From Rhizophagus clarus (taxonomy: Eukaryota; Glomeromycota; Glomeromycetes; Glomerales; Glomeraceae), in contig BLAL01000016.1 in the NCBI GenBank assembly GCA_015698045.1, positions 817,501-881,500 on the forward strand: a DNA stretch of 64,000 nucleotides. Direction: 5' to 3'. The notes under the pieces are model-generated. The model was given only the letters and a program-made list of their open reading frames with translations, was not told where the DNA came from and made no database searches. This document shows positions 15,050 to 26,792 of this stretch, in pieces. Each line of letters starts with the position of its first letter. Position 1 is the first letter of the stretch. The position numbers were made by a program, and so were the translations under genes.

Positions 15050-15925
15050 TCGGTCTGGATCGACCATCTTTAGCCATGCCTTTTCATTGTACCGTTGTTT
15101 TAACCAATCTTTAGTAATTTCTTTTCATTAACCGTACACTGACAAAAAAAATTATAAAATGTGACTGTATTTAACACAAAAGATAGAATATTTATATTTT
15201 AAATCAATGGGCTAATAAGTTATAGTAAGTTCTCTCTCCGCATTTTTTTTTTTTGTGATCCGGATTGTCAGTGCTTTACATGAATTGTAATGAGGGATTG
15301 TATTAACGATGCATTGGATAAAAAAATATTTAAGACGTTTGGATGATATTAAAATAAATTTAATTACACTACTTACTGTTTAACATCGAAATATCAAAAA
15401 TGAAACGATTGGTTAATATTTAATTGTTAAGATCGAGAGTTCAGCTTGACCTTTTTTGCCATTTGTATTGATTACCTTCCAAGTTTTAGCATTAATTATT
15501 TACAAAAATGGTTTCTACATTGTTTTTAAGCTTGACTCAACCACCTATCTTTGGCAATGCCTTTTCATTGTAACCGTCACGCTGACAAAAAAATTATAGA
15601 ACGTGGTTGTATTTAATGGGTTAATAAGATTCTCTGCATTGTTTTTTTTTTTGTAAATCCGGCTTAGCAATGCCTTACATGAATTGTAAAGGGATTGTAT
15701 TAAAGATACATTTTAATAAAAAAATTTCTTTTAAGATGTTTAGATGAAATTTAGATGGCAGTAAAATAAATTTAATTACACCAAATTACTTTAATGCTGA
15801 AATATCAAAAATGAAAAGTTATCAACTTGACTTTTGGGCATCTTTTTGTCATTTGTATTGATTATTAACTAAGCTTTAGCGATTAATTATTTACAGATAT
15901 AGTTTCTGTATTATTTTTTTTATTG
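15050..15925. repeat. diverged tandem duplication, unit about 0.4-0.48 kb
   Basis: Two consecutive units (about 15,050-15,530 and 15,533-15,925) share, in order, a CATCTTTAGCCATGCC-like opening, CTGACAAAAAAATTATA, a CATGAATTGTAA block, AAAATAAATTTAATTACAC, GAAATATCAAAAATGAAA and CATTTGTATTGATTA. Spacing differs by indels. No coding frame persists across either unit. Weaker copies of the opening motif at 14.58 and 14.69 kb suggest earlier duplications. Confidence 0.6.
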
Positions 15926-16035
15926 GCGAAACTATGACAATTCCTCGTATTACTACTATTCAATTATGTCATATGATTGTCACATATTATAAATTATATC
16001 TACCATATTGCTATCTAATTAATACTTATTATTCC

Positions 16036-16136
16036 ATGGATATCTGAGAATAACTAGGTTATTCACTGATGTACCCCTCCCTTCGGGGGGCCCCACATCA
16101 GTGAATACCAAGTTATTCTAAGCTTTCCATATAATA
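16036..16136. repeat. strong imperfect hairpin with GC-rich cap
   Basis: Near-perfect inverted repeat. The left arm includes GTTATTCACTGATGT (16,058-16,072) and the right arm ACATCAGTGAATA (16,095-16,107); pairing continues outward through GAATAAC/GTTATTC and more weakly to about 16,036/16,136. The cap is a CCTCCC/GGGGGG run, very GC-rich for this genome. It could be a terminal or recombination structure of a mobile element, or a transcript hairpin. It lies about 170 bp upstream of the recombinase-like fragment. Confidence 0.6.
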
Positions 16137-16306
16137 ACAGGTTTATCTCATTGTGTATGACGTTTATACTGATGGATTTCTTCTTACTATATTTAAGCTT
16201 TTTTTTTAAGCTTTTTTTCTTTTTCTTTTTTGCTTTTTACATTCTCTTTTCTTTTCCTACTCCTTTTTTATTCTTCTTTCCCAAATATATCTTTTTTTCA
16301 CTTTAA

Positions 16307-16618
16307 AAACCTTATTGTAATGTCATCTATTCTACAAATAAGGAAAATATATCAAATTCAACAACTTTCAAGAGTAAAAATACAGATAAGTGTACTGCAA
16401 AATGGCTTTGTGTAGTTGATAGATTTAATCATGAAGCCAACATGATAAAAAAAATTAGTCAATATAATACTTGTACAAATCTTGAAGATTTTTATACAAA
16501 TTCATTACATGGCATAAATAACAAAATGGTGAAAACTATAAGACAGAGTCTGTATATAACTGTTATGCATCATTAGCAAGGTATTTAGCATGTCTGAAAT
16601 CTGTGTCAGGTTGATGGT
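16307..16618 (+). pseudogene. recombinase-like N-terminal fragment (possible Crypton-type)
   Basis: A frame is open from 16,307 to the TAG at 16,574-16,576, then continues after a frameshift as an ARYLACLKS-like peptide to about 16,615. The translation has the pattern KCTAKWLCVVDRFN, then LEDFY, then RQSLYITVMHH, and ARYL after the shift. This resembles the helical SAM-like N-terminal domain of tyrosine-recombinase/Crypton proteins (W..v...F, LE.F, slyt...ai.RyL). That assignment is from memory of the family pattern and is tentative. There is no start codon at the 5' end and no catalytic domain downstream, so this is a fragment or an isolated exon. Confidence 0.35.
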
Positions 16619-17026
16619 GCAGTGTGGCATAGCATTTCTTAAAAATTATAAAAAATAAGTTTATCTCTTAATAAAAAAACTTCCAAAATGTTATATTGGA
16701 TGTATTTTTAGCTGCTCTACATGTTTTCTTAAGGCACCAAAGGTAATTTTGAAGATCAGTTTTGTCTTTGTATATAAAAAATAGAAAAATCGTCTTTGCT
16801 AATCATTTCCATAAATGGATAAAGCAAAAAAGAGCGTTTTAGTTAAATAAGTCAAAAATGACATTTAAAACTGCCTTTGACAACTTATGTAAACTTGCAA
16901 AGCAGTCAAAAATACACTTATTAATGTTACTTTTAAGTTTATATAACAAGAACATTTTTATTGTTTTGTTTTTTTTGAAAATTTTGTCATGTTACACTGC
17001 ACTGTCAACCTGAACAGATTTCAGGC
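16591..17026. mobile_element. inverted-repeat (MITE-like) element, about 436 bp
   Basis: Roughly 38-bp inverted ends: the left end reads CTGAAATCTGTGTCAGGTTG at about 16,594 and continues into GGTGCAGTGTGGCAT; the right end, near 16,987-17,026, is its reverse complement with a few mismatches. The interior is AT-rich and non-coding. No clear target-site duplication was found. The left arm overlaps the tail of the recombinase-like fragment, so the unit may be a rearranged remnant of that element rather than an independent MITE. Confidence 0.5.
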
Positions 17027-18607
17027 GTGCAGATATTTATATTGAAACAGAAAAATTGAATACTTTCATGAGAAAATTTAAATGATAATGATAGAGATTC
17101 TGAATTTTCAGGTGATTAATTTAGTTTTTATTTATATATTGTGTTTTTCATATTTAATTTTCAAATTAGTTGAAAAAGAAAAATATTAAGGGATGGTGAT
17201 AATGTGAAGTACAGTCAGAATTTTCAAAAATAATTATTCCTAGTGTGGTTAAAAATATGCATTCTCATATTCATTATCAAATAATCAAATAACCTAAAAC
17301 ATAAAAATGTATTAAACATGTATTTTTATTACAAAAAAAAAAAATAATTTGCATTATAAATCAATATTTATTATAATAAAAAAAAAATATTATTTATCGG
17401 CAAGATCCAACAATCAATAATTCAACAATCAAAAGGATTGAGTTAACACTTATTATAAACTAGTGGAATAAGTAATAAAAAATCTATTAGTATATACATA
17501 GTACTAATGGGATAATTCTTATTATTGTATTTATCAAACTATAACATCTGAAATGAGAAGTAAGTAGAAATCAGATTTTTTTTATTAATTTTATTTAAAA
17601 ATATTTATTAATATTTTTTTTATTTTTTTTACAGATGTTTTTTATTGATTTTCTTAAACTTTAAAATAGATATCTGAAATAAGTAAAAAGTAAATAGTAA
17701 GAACATAATTTTTTTATTAATTTTATTTAAAAATATTTACTATTTTTTTTTTTTATTTTTTAATATAGAGAATACTTTTTAAAATATTCTTTTACTTTTT
17801 TTATAAATTTTAATTTAAAATTTGAAAATAAAGATTAATAAATAGTATTTTTAAAGGATTAAAAATAGGATTTTAATTTTTTTTTTTATATAAAAATATA
17901 TATATTGTTTTTACTTTCAAAAAGCTAATAATAATTTATAAACTAATATTAAAAATTTATGTGATGCATTAAATTGAAAAGCAAATAAAAATATATATAT
18001 CAAAACTTTTATCATTTGAAGTTAATTTACTGGTTATTTTTTATAAAAATAAAAAGAGATCATGGTAATGTATAAATTAAAAGTAAAAAAAATTATTAGA
18101 ATTATATAAAATAAATAGGTTTAAATATATAAAATAAATAATACATAATTTTAAATATTTTTTATTTGTTAAAATAATATAATATATGATTTAAAATTTT
18201 TACATATATATATATATTTCTATTAAATCTGATATTACTTCATAATAAAGTTTTATAAATAACCATATGAATTTTAATATTAGAGTATAATCATTCATAA
18301 TTTTTATAATTTATAAAAGTTAGCTAATTTTAGCATTTTTATAATAATTCTATCCTAAATTTATATAGTAATATTTAGTCATTCTCAGGTGAATTAGTTT
18401 TTAAAAAAATCAAAATTTGAAAATTTATTAAAAATACTTAAAGATAATTTATCATCCAGTAATTGCAAAAGAATGAAATTTAGCTCATTCATTAAAATAT
18501 ATCTAATGGTAATAATTTCATATCTTTGAAATTAATAGAAAATTAAATTACTTTTCAAATATTGTAGATTTCAAATAATTAATAAAATATTATATATCTG
18601 ATATACT
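17027..18607. other. AT-rich stretch, no gene seen
   Basis: Very AT-rich sequence with poly(T) runs and two related segments near 17,535-17,600 and 17,650-17,745 (TATCTGAAATAAGTA-like followed by a T-rich block and TATTTAAAAATATTTA). No coding frame of note. Confidence 0.5.
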
Positions 18608-18760
18608 TAGGGCAGTAACATATAGTCATCGGAGTCATCCTATGGATGCCCTGTGACTAAAGCCCCCAGTATACATCCTAACTCCGTTGGAACTCGATCA
18701 GATCTTCTATCCAGTTAGCCTCCCAGCGCCTTTATGGCACGTCTCTAACAATACCATAGA
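18608..18760. other. GC-richer island of unknown origin (possible SINE or 3' UTR fragment)
   Basis: This 150-bp block is markedly richer in G+C than its flanks and has sharp edges. On the minus strand it contains GGCTAACTGG followed by GAGTTCCAAC about 24 nt later, which loosely resemble Pol III A and B boxes. No poly(A) tail or target duplication was identified, so a retroelement origin is only a possibility. It could equally be conserved 3' sequence of the minus-strand ORF at 19.2-19.5 kb. Confidence 0.3.
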
Positions 18761-18765
18761 TAAAA

Positions 18766-18880
18766 CCCATCTGTTCCATCTGTTCTATACATCTGTTCTA
18801 TACAAACATACTAAGAACAAGATAAAACAAAGAATAAAGAAGAAATAAGAACATGGAACAGATGGAACAGATGGAACAGA
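18766..18880. repeat. inverted pair of ATCTGTTCC / GGAACAGAT microsatellites
   Basis: A short array of ATCTGTTCC/ATCTGTTCTAT at about 18,768-18,803 is followed about 55 bp later by three GGAACAGAT units (18,855-18,881) in the opposite sense, giving a potential stem. One more ATCTGTTCC copy lies near 18,940. Confidence 0.6.
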
Positions 18881-19169
18881 TAAATAAAAAAAATAATCAG
18901 ACCGATTATTCCCAGAAATATTTTTTATTTTGGGGTATCTGATCTGTTCCATCCATTCCGTTCACAAGAACATACCCAAATGCCTCACTAAGCCTAATAC
19001 GATATGTGAAAAATACCCTATTACCTAGTATGAATTCCTATATATATATTCCTCATACTAGTCCTTATACCAGTTGCCCATATTGTCACCTGCTTGTATC
19101 TAGATGTATTAACCTCAGAGGTGGCTATACTTTCCAATAGCATACAAATATACCAAAAAAAAATCGTAA

Positions 19170-19457
19170 TTAACCCTCTTTTGTCGCTTCTCTTAAATAC
19201 CTCTTAATATAAGTCTGAACATTCTCATCAGCATCCAAAATCTTAAGACCAAGCTTCTTAGCCTTCTTATTCATAGCCGTCTTTTTTCTCCTTTTCTTGG
19301 CGACTAGAATTTCTCTTTTACTATGTATTTTAACCTCCCAATTTTCACCAGTAAGGGTATTCTTATGCGTTTCACAAATAGTACAATCACCATGAATTCG
19401 ATATCGACCTTTATCAGTCATATCTTGAACTTCTGAAGATGTTTCTTTTATCACCAA
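19170..19457 (-). CDS. hypothetical protein with a possible treble-clef CxxC motif
   Basis: A 95-codon frame with normal amino-acid composition, unlike its AT-rich surroundings. It contains GRYRIHGDCTICETHKNT, a GxCxxC motif preceded by an aromatic/basic strand as in small treble-clef zinc-binding modules (C25 and C28 visible; no second CxxC pair). A lysine-rich segment (KKRRKKTAMNKKAKK) follows, then a helical C-terminus. Family not recognised. It may be a real small gene, or the last exon of a decayed element whose 3' flank includes the GC-richer island at 18.6 kb. No upstream exon was identified. Confidence 0.4.
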   Translation of the reverse strand: MVIKETSSEVQDMTDKGRYRIHGDCTICETHKNTLTGENWEVKIHSKREILVAKKRRKKTAMNKKAKKLGLKILDADENVQTYIKRYLREATKEG

Positions 19458-20447
19458 ATTTTATAGTTTACTGATGGATTGTAAATTAATAAAAATTTAT
19501 TTGAAATTTATACATTATAAATTAGTAAAGTAAATTTAAAATCATACTATTTTAACTTATAAATTAAATCTAATAAAGATTTCTTAATTATAATTAAAAT
19601 CAACAAATGTATAAGTTATTTATAAGTATAAATTTCATATCTGATTTTAATCACATATTACAAAATTCATCACAGTATTTGTGATAAAAAAGATTAATAT
19701 ATTAAGTAATAAGAATGGAATGCTGTAATATAAATTGTAATGATACTTATTTTTTTTGCCTCAGTTATTAATACTTTATATGGTTTATATAGATGGGATA
19801 TTAATATATATAGATATTAGTAGGATTATTTATTTTGAAATCTAATATAAAAAAATACGAATTTTATAATTAGCAATAATAATAATAAAAATATATTGGC
19901 TATAGAAATTTATAAGAAATGTAAAAGAGTAAAAAAATAAATATAATGGGACTTACATTAAATAGTTTAGGATTTATGTACTTCTTCTCAAAGGCATCTT
20001 TGCTAAAATATATATATTATACTATATATATTTATAATTTATAATTAATTTGCATATGCTTTTATTATTTTTCAAATAATTCTTATATACTAGGAAAATA
20101 AAAACTGTTAAAAGTCCAGAGTAAAATATTTATTTTATTGTATTATATTTATAATATGACAATTTTATTTTTATCTTTGCTTATTAATATAGTATAAAAT
20201 TTAAGTGACGTAACATATGCAGATAAATGGATATTATCATATAATCTTAATTAATCATCACTTTTTATAAACATATATAATTCTTTGCTTTGCTTTAGAT
20301 AATTATTTTTATTATATATAAAGTTAAAATTAAAATCCAAAAGTCAAAACATTTTAACTTGGGAAGGTCAAAAATTAAAATTAAAATCAAAATAATCAAA
20401 ATTACATTATAAACATATCTCATGTGATTTTTATAATTATAATTTAA
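19458..20447. other. AT-rich stretch, no gene seen
   Basis: Nothing supported. Composition is uniformly AT-rich, with scattered TATA-type runs and no long open frame. Confidence 0.5.
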
Positions 20448-20942
20448 TACCAAATTTTAAATATGAATAACTCTATTAATATTGATATTACAGATATGCA
20501 ACATATATTATTAGAATTCTCTTAGTGAGTTAAATCCAATCATGTAAAGATCATAAAAATTGGATCACTAATGTAAAGATTATTCAGTTAACTTTATTTT
20601 TTTTTTTGGCGTTGATAACGCAGATAACGTAGAAATCTTTATTGAAAATTAATGGATTACAAAATAATCTATATAATTTAACCTAGAAACTGCTCCTATC
20701 CGGAGGATAAACCCCTCGCGGACCATTCAATCATATCGCCAAATTCAGTTAACTTTGAATTTTAATATCATTGTTTATTATAAGATTATTTAATATCAAA
20801 TTTTAAACATAAATAATTCTGTTAATATTAATATTACAAATATACAACATATATTATTGAAATCCTTTCAATAAACTAAATCCAACTGTGTAAAAATCAT
20901 AAAAATCAAATTACTAAATGCAAAGATTGTTAACTTTAAATT
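20448..20942. repeat. direct repeat interrupted by a SINE-like insertion
   Basis: Two related units, about 20,448-20,595 and 20,785-20,935. Both contain ATCAAATTTTAAA, ATTAATATTGATATTACA-like sequence, CAACATATATTATT and AAATCCAA followed by ATCATAAAAAT. The junction sequence AAAGATT(ATTCA)GTTAACTTT is present at both ends of the inserted element and, without insert, in the second unit. That makes the second unit an empty-site control. Confidence 0.65.
20596..20742 (-). mobile_element. SINE-like retroposon, 147 bp, 14-bp target duplication
   Basis: On the minus strand the unit begins GGCGATATGATTGAATGG (20,739 downward), passes through a GC-rich block containing CCGCGAGGGG and CCTCCGGATAGGAG, and ends in GCGTTATCAACGCC followed by A11 at 20,597-20,607. 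It is flanked by perfect 14-bp direct repeats, ATTCAGTTAACTTT, at 20,582-20,595 and 20,743-20,756. Poly(A) tail plus target duplication are the marks of LINE-driven retroposition. It has no coding capacity. A clear tRNA-type box A/B pair is not evident, so it could be a true SINE or a 5'-truncated LINE 3' end. The same ATCAACGCC-poly(A) terminus recurs at 32,345. Confidence 0.75.
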
Positions 20943-22970
20943 TAATATTATTATTTACTATAAAAATTACATAACTATAATATAATTTCAATCATTTTAA
21001 TTTTGAAAGGACTTAAGTCAAAATTATTTTGACTATTTTAATTATTTTATAAGTTAAATTAACCAATTTTAGAGAATGTTTAAAGCAGAACAGATTTGAT
21101 CAGAATTACAATATTAAGAAATTATGAATATGACAAATAATGGATGTAACAAACAAGTTTTTACTAACCAAAAAAATTCTAAGTTTCCAGAATACTTAAT
21201 AAAAATGAGAAAGTAAAGGTATAATGCCAGATGACAAATATTTTATTATGATTATGTGATATAAACAATCAATTAAAAAATAGAAATGTTATTATTACTA
21301 ATTATTATCTACAAAAAAAAGAATAAGTATTTGCTTTACTTTAAATGTTCCCTAATTTTAATTTCATGTATAATTTTTATACAAATTAGCAATAAAGAAA
21401 ATTATATAATACAGCCTACTCTACAAATAATAAGATACATAAATATATTGGATTAATTATAAAATAAATATTAAAATCAAATAAACAGAAATTATTTTAT
21501 TAATGCTTATTTTTCTTATTTTTCTTTTTTTATTGCTTTTATTTCAATCCTTTTTTTCATTCTTTTTCAATTTATACTGTAGTGATATTTTAGTTATATC
21601 AATATTAATATAAATCTTAAATGATTTTGCTTATTCTTTAGCTTCTTTATAATATGCATTTATTAGTATTAATTTGAAAGTAATTTTATTAACATAATAA
21701 AATTATCTTGATTAAAAAGATAATTTATTAAAGCTTTTTTTAGATTACCTTTTCCATATATCATACTATTATCTATATAAGACCAAAAATAAATAACACT
21801 ATTATAACTTTTTAGCTAAAAGACTGAATTATCATATATTATAAATATAAGATAAAAATTAATAATGCTATACATTTTATCAAAAAGTCAGATTTTAATA
21901 TTAGTTAAAATATTTTTATTTATCTCAATACGATACAGATATTTATTTTTTAATAACTCAAAAAATAAAGTTATATCCTTATAACCATGTGGTAGTTTTT
22001 ACAAGATAGTTTTGTTTCTTATATTATTATCATTATTACATGAGTTTTAGTTTGTAGCTTGGATCTCTGTAATATTAAATAGAATAATGTGTTCATTTCA
22101 GCACAACTTCCAAACTACTAAAACTTCTGATTCTTTTTCAAATTTTTATTCGTATCTTAAAAAAAGAAATAATAGTTCTTTAAATTAGTTTTCTGATATA
22201 ATATTATTAATTTTTTTGTTTGGTATTCTTGTTTTCTATTAGTAATATTCTAAATAAGATTTTTATGATTTTATGCCACTTTGATTTTTATATCACACTA
22301 GTTACTAATAGTCATTATTGTTCTTTAATCTTAAAGTTTTTGTATATCTGTTTCTTAGGAATTAGTTTTAAAATTAAAATCCAATTTGCTAACTGGTTTA
22401 AGTACTGAAACAATTATTTTATCTATTAATTAAAAGTTAAATACTTTGAAGGTTTATCAATATTGATCATATAATAGAAGATAAGAGTATTCTATATAGT
22501 GAAAACTAAAATCATTATTCTATTTATATTTATTTTTAAATAGCTCAGTCTCCTGTTTTGATATTTTAAAATTCTTTGTTGTATTTTTTTAAAATATCAT
22601 ACAAATATTTAATATGATATTTTCATAATATTAAAACTATACATGTATAATACTAGAAACATGTTGTATAAAATTTTTGAATTTTTGTTCATTTTTGAAA
22701 ATCTTCAAGTAATTCTATAACTATAGTAATAATAAATAATACCTTTTAGACTAAAAAAAAGATAATCATCTGATAAGGTAGTAACTTATCTCTTTTTTAG
22801 TATTTATATTATTTAATTGAATATAAAATAGAAAAAAACTCTTCCTGCTGATCTTTTTACCACAATTCGGACAAGAAGAATTTCACACTAAAAACTATTA
22901 ATACATTTGTTATACGTAATATTTTATTACTTTTCTTGTAGTTATAAAGGAAGAGTAATGAAATAAGTTA
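20943..22970. other. AT-rich stretch, no gene seen
   Basis: About 2 kb of AT-rich sequence with no supported coding frame, hairpin or tandem repeat beyond simple A/T runs. Confidence 0.5.
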
Positions 22971-22979
22971 AAAATATAA

Positions 22980-25842
22980 ACTCCGTTAATACTGGAGGCA
23001 ATTCTACAGTCTCTACAGAGAGTCAAAGCACTCTCAACAACCCGCTACAACAAACTACTGCTGGACTTGAAGCTTCAATTCATGCACAAGCTCAAACTGC
23101 TATAACTATCACTGCTACCTCTAGTCAACAGAACGAGACGTATAAGACACAACCATACTGGACAGTAATAAGAAAGTCTCAAAAAATCACTCTTTTCTTT
23201 CCATTAGACTTAGCTTCAGGCCAGAACGACACAGAAAAAAAGAATCACATGTTCCATCATGTAGTTGGGCTGACATGCATATTTTCAACCACTACAATTA
23301 AAGACGTAAAGATGATTAAAGTTGTTTGCGATACTGAAAATGCAGCTAATAAAGTTATGACAAAAACCATTGTGATCGATAATCTAACTAAATTTAGTAA
23401 AATGGAGTCATTTACACAAAATTAGCCTGCTTTACAATCTGATTTTGAGATCAAGATCTGGGATGTTCCACTAGATGTTGAAAAAGATCTATTTGAGCAA
23501 CATCTATAATCATATGCGCCGATTTGAGGAATTTGCCGATCATCAATTATGTGGCGCAGTACCGATTAAAATCAATCAAAACCATCCCTACATAAGAAAA
23601 AATAAGCCAAAAAAATACTTAAAAAAACTTTTAAGACCTTTTCCAAAAAAATTTACCTCTTTAACCTGAAACCAGTAGAAGAAATTTCTAAAAAAAGGAA
23701 TAAAAATATTATAAAATTAGTTTATTTAAAAAAAAAAGTAAGAATAAGCACCAGAATAATGATTTAACGAAAAAAAATTGATTGAAAAATAATTAATAAC
23801 GAATATCAAATAGATTTAACTAAATAAACTAATCAATATATAATTTAAATTCACTAAAATATCATTATTAATCTTAGAATTATTTATTTATTGAAAGATT
23901 ATTTTTGAATAATTTTGCTGCCTAAATAAATTTTTTTTTATAAACTATTGAAAAAAAAATAAAAAAATAGCTCCAAGTTATATTTAATGTAAAATAACTA
24001 CTAATATACTTGCCAAAATTCTCAACTTGCATAATGTAAAAACTGGTGGAAAAGTTTGATGGGGAAGTTGATGGGGAGTTTAATATGGAGTTTACGAAAG
24101 AAAAAAATTTTTTAACGCTACTTTTGTTAAAATAATTTCTCGATATTTGTGTCATATGGGATCTTTGCAATAGAAAGGTACGAAATTCAAAAAAAAATAA
24201 AAATTTAATTAATATTAAATTTACACTTATTTTAGTATAAAAAACATAATTAGCATATAAAATAAATTTAAAATTTTTTTTGAGTTTCATACCTTTCTAT
24301 TGCAAAGACCCCATATGATCATGTAGCATAAAAGTGATCCTTTTTGTGAAACTTATTTAACTTAATTTTTATCTAATTATCATCAAATTCCTTAATTTAG
24401 GCTAATTTTGTTAATTCCGAAAATCGGTGGATATGTCACTAAGTCAGGTGAAAAAGATCAAATTTGCAATTAAAAATTTATACTATGAAGTGGCAGTCAC
24501 TTTTGCTAACAAAGACTTAGCAGAAGCTTTAAAAGAAGAATGGTCAATAAAATTTTTGAATAAGACTTTCAGAATCTTTCCTAGTACGCTCACTAAAGAA
24601 GGACGCAATTACCACTTTAAGTACGTTTTAAAACTTACCAACTTACCTAAAGGCATAAATGGAGAAAATCTTTTGAAAATTGTAACGTGTACAAGAGTCA
24701 AAGCTGTATTCATCCCCAAAAACTGCTTCTCTCAGAATTATAAAAAAAAACGTTTCGCTTAGTTTTACTTTAATAGTATCGATGATATGAATGCTGCTAA
24801 GGAAAATCACTTTGCTTTCAATAACAAAGGACTACATTTTGCTGATAAAAACACACTTACTTGCCATGTATGTGGCTCCATCAATCATAAAATCAGGAAT
24901 TGTCCTGAAAACAGTTAACTCAAATGCCATTACGGCCAACAGATAGCTTATCAAGATATATACAAACGATACAAAGTTGAGGCTCTGAAGCCCAAGTCTG
25001 GTTTCAAACCAATCTTTCCCCCTGCCAAGGAAGATTTTATCCCTAGTGATATAAATTGGACAGATAACTGGGATGCTAAATTTTCAGCAAAACCTACTCC
25101 ACCCGTTAGTTATACTAAAGTCACTCAATAGTCCTTAAAAGTCTCTTCTAATCCATAAAAACTACCATCTTCCAACACGCAACAATCAGGACAGAATAAA
25201 ACTGGATTTAATCTTAAGTTTAATCATGTATTCTCAAAGGATATCCCTTTCAACATACCTCAATCACAAGGTATTAAACAATTTAAACAAAGACTTTATA
25301 ATCTTGAAAAAAGATTAGATAAAAATGTGGATTCTAATGTAAATTCAAGACTTGAGAAAGTCGAACAGCAACTTAACAAATTTAACAATCTTATGAAAAA
25401 GTTTAATGATAGAATTGTTAATCTAGAGATGCATATGCTAAATCAATTGTATAACAAACCTGATCTTGACCTTAATTTCAGTCCAGTCACTGATTCATTT
25501 GTTAACGTATTTAATAAAAGATCAAGAATAGAAAAGGATGTAAGTGATATTATAAGGACTCCCAATCCTCAATTATCCAACTTCTTAACACAAAAAAATA
25601 CGTTATCATCAGATGTTAATATGCAAGTTTCTCAGGACGAATCAATTATTTCGCAAGATTTTTATCAGGATGCTATGGAACATAATCGAAATCCTACTGT
25701 TCAACATATGGATGAAATGGAAGATAAAGTCAACAATGCATGCTTCTCATTAGAAACAATGAATAATCAACTTGGTCAATTAATAGGCTTATTTTTTCCA
25801 TTCAATGCTTACCTGTCACAACAAGGTGCAAATCCCACCTAA
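22980..25842 (+). pseudogene. decayed LINE ORF1 (RRM-like plus CCHC zinc knuckle plus coiled coil)
   Basis: Relic of a nucleic-acid-binding ORF1, co-linear with the intact ORF1 at 55.2-57.3 kb. A Ser/Thr/Gln-rich N-terminal part lies at 22,980-23,400. An RRM start follows (EIKIWDVPLDVEKDLFEQ, near 23,450-23,510). Further RRM-like strands lie at 24,427-24,840. A canonical zinc knuckle, CHVCGSINHKIRNC (C-x2-C-x4-H-x4-C), is at about 24,860-24,905, and a heptad-like segment, LEKVEQQLNKFNNLMKKF, is near 25,345-25,400. The frame is broken repeatedly by TAG, TAA and TGA. Stretch 23,680-24,420 appears foreign and includes a MITE. The copy is far more AT-rich than the intact LINE, consistent with long C-to-T decay. 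Confidence 0.75.
24152..24318. mobile_element. MITE, about 167 bp, inside the decayed LINE
   Basis: Inverted ends of about 37 bp: the left reads TCATATGGGATCTTTGCAAT then AGAAAGGTACGAAATTCA; the right, 24,282-24,318, is its reverse complement with three or four mismatches. The centre is pure AT-rich spacer. It separates blocks of the decayed LINE ORF1, so it arrived after that LINE or by a rearrangement within it. The target duplication is not clear. Confidence 0.7.
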
Positions 25843-25855
25843 TAATCAATAATGA

Positions 25856-26345
25856 TGTCACAACAAACTATAATTTCACCATCTGTAGATGGTATTATGG
25901 ACATTAAAAACACTTTTAAGATTTCAACTTTAAATACATCAGGGTTAAATACTATTATTAAGCAAGAACATTTAATTAATTTTATGAATATTAATGACAT
26001 CAAGATTTTAGGCATTACTGAAACTAAACTTACAATTAATACAGGATAACATTTATATAAAAATCATAAGAACTATAAAGCATGGTGGTCTTCTTCAGAT
26101 ATTCATCATTACTCACAAGGTGTCAGTATTATTATGGATAATAGTTATGCTAAGTACATAGCTATACAATATATATTTAAAGGCTGTATGTTAGCGCTTA
26201 CATTATTTCTTAAAGAAAAAATTAGATTCACGATTATTGTTATCTATAACTATGCCAATAATACGATGAAGAAAGAAATTACAGAACTATACACTCAAGT
26301 TAAAGGGCTCATAAAAGAAGAAATTAACATCAGGAAATTTTTTTA
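25856..26345 (+). pseudogene. decayed LINE ORF2, endonuclease fragment only
   Basis: This frame starts just after the ORF1 relic and encodes the beginning of an APE-type endonuclease. It has FKISTLNTSGL and a following ILGITETKL, which match the conserved opening (S.N..gl) and catalytic ET motif of LINE endonucleases, then VSIIMDNSYAKY. One TAA interrupts it at 26,047-26,049. Homology stops abruptly near 26,345 at an unrelated tandem repeat, before the GDFN motif. Reverse transcriptase and RNase H are absent. Dead copy. Confidence 0.7.
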
Positions 26346-26575
26346 GGGATATATATCGATGGATAGGTCACATGATATATATCGATAATAATCAGACTCA
26401 TCGAGTAGTATCAATGTGGGTAAATGATAACAAATTATCAAAATTTAACTAAAATGACAAATATCGATAGAGATATATATTGATGGAAAGGTCACATGAT
26501 ATCTATCGATAATAATCAAACTTGTCAAGTAGTATTGATACGGAAAAGATGATTACTTATCAGAATTAAGCCTAA
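26346..26575. repeat. two-unit tandem repeat, about 120 bp each
   Basis: Units at about 26,346-26,465 and 26,466-26,575 both contain ATATATCGATGGA/ATATATTGATGGA, GGTCACATGATAT, ATCGATAATAATCA and AGTAGTAT. The ATCGAT palindrome recurs. It directly abuts the truncated end of the LINE ORF2 relic. Confidence 0.7.
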
Positions 26576-26792
26576 ACGATAAAAGTCAAGAAAATTTCAT
26601 ACATTAAAAATCAAGAAAATTCAAATGATAAATATTGAAAATATTCATTGCGATTACTAATGTAAATTTATTTATTTATTTATAATAATAAAATTTATAA
26701 TAAAATTCATAATGATAATAATTATAATTAATTATAAAATATTAGTATGCCACCTTAAAATAAAACATCACTTTCCAACCTATGAATAATTG

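Noticed and set aside
23922..24290. 122-codon minus-strand ORF
   Set aside because: It runs across a MITE and AT-rich filler inside a dead LINE; no domain.
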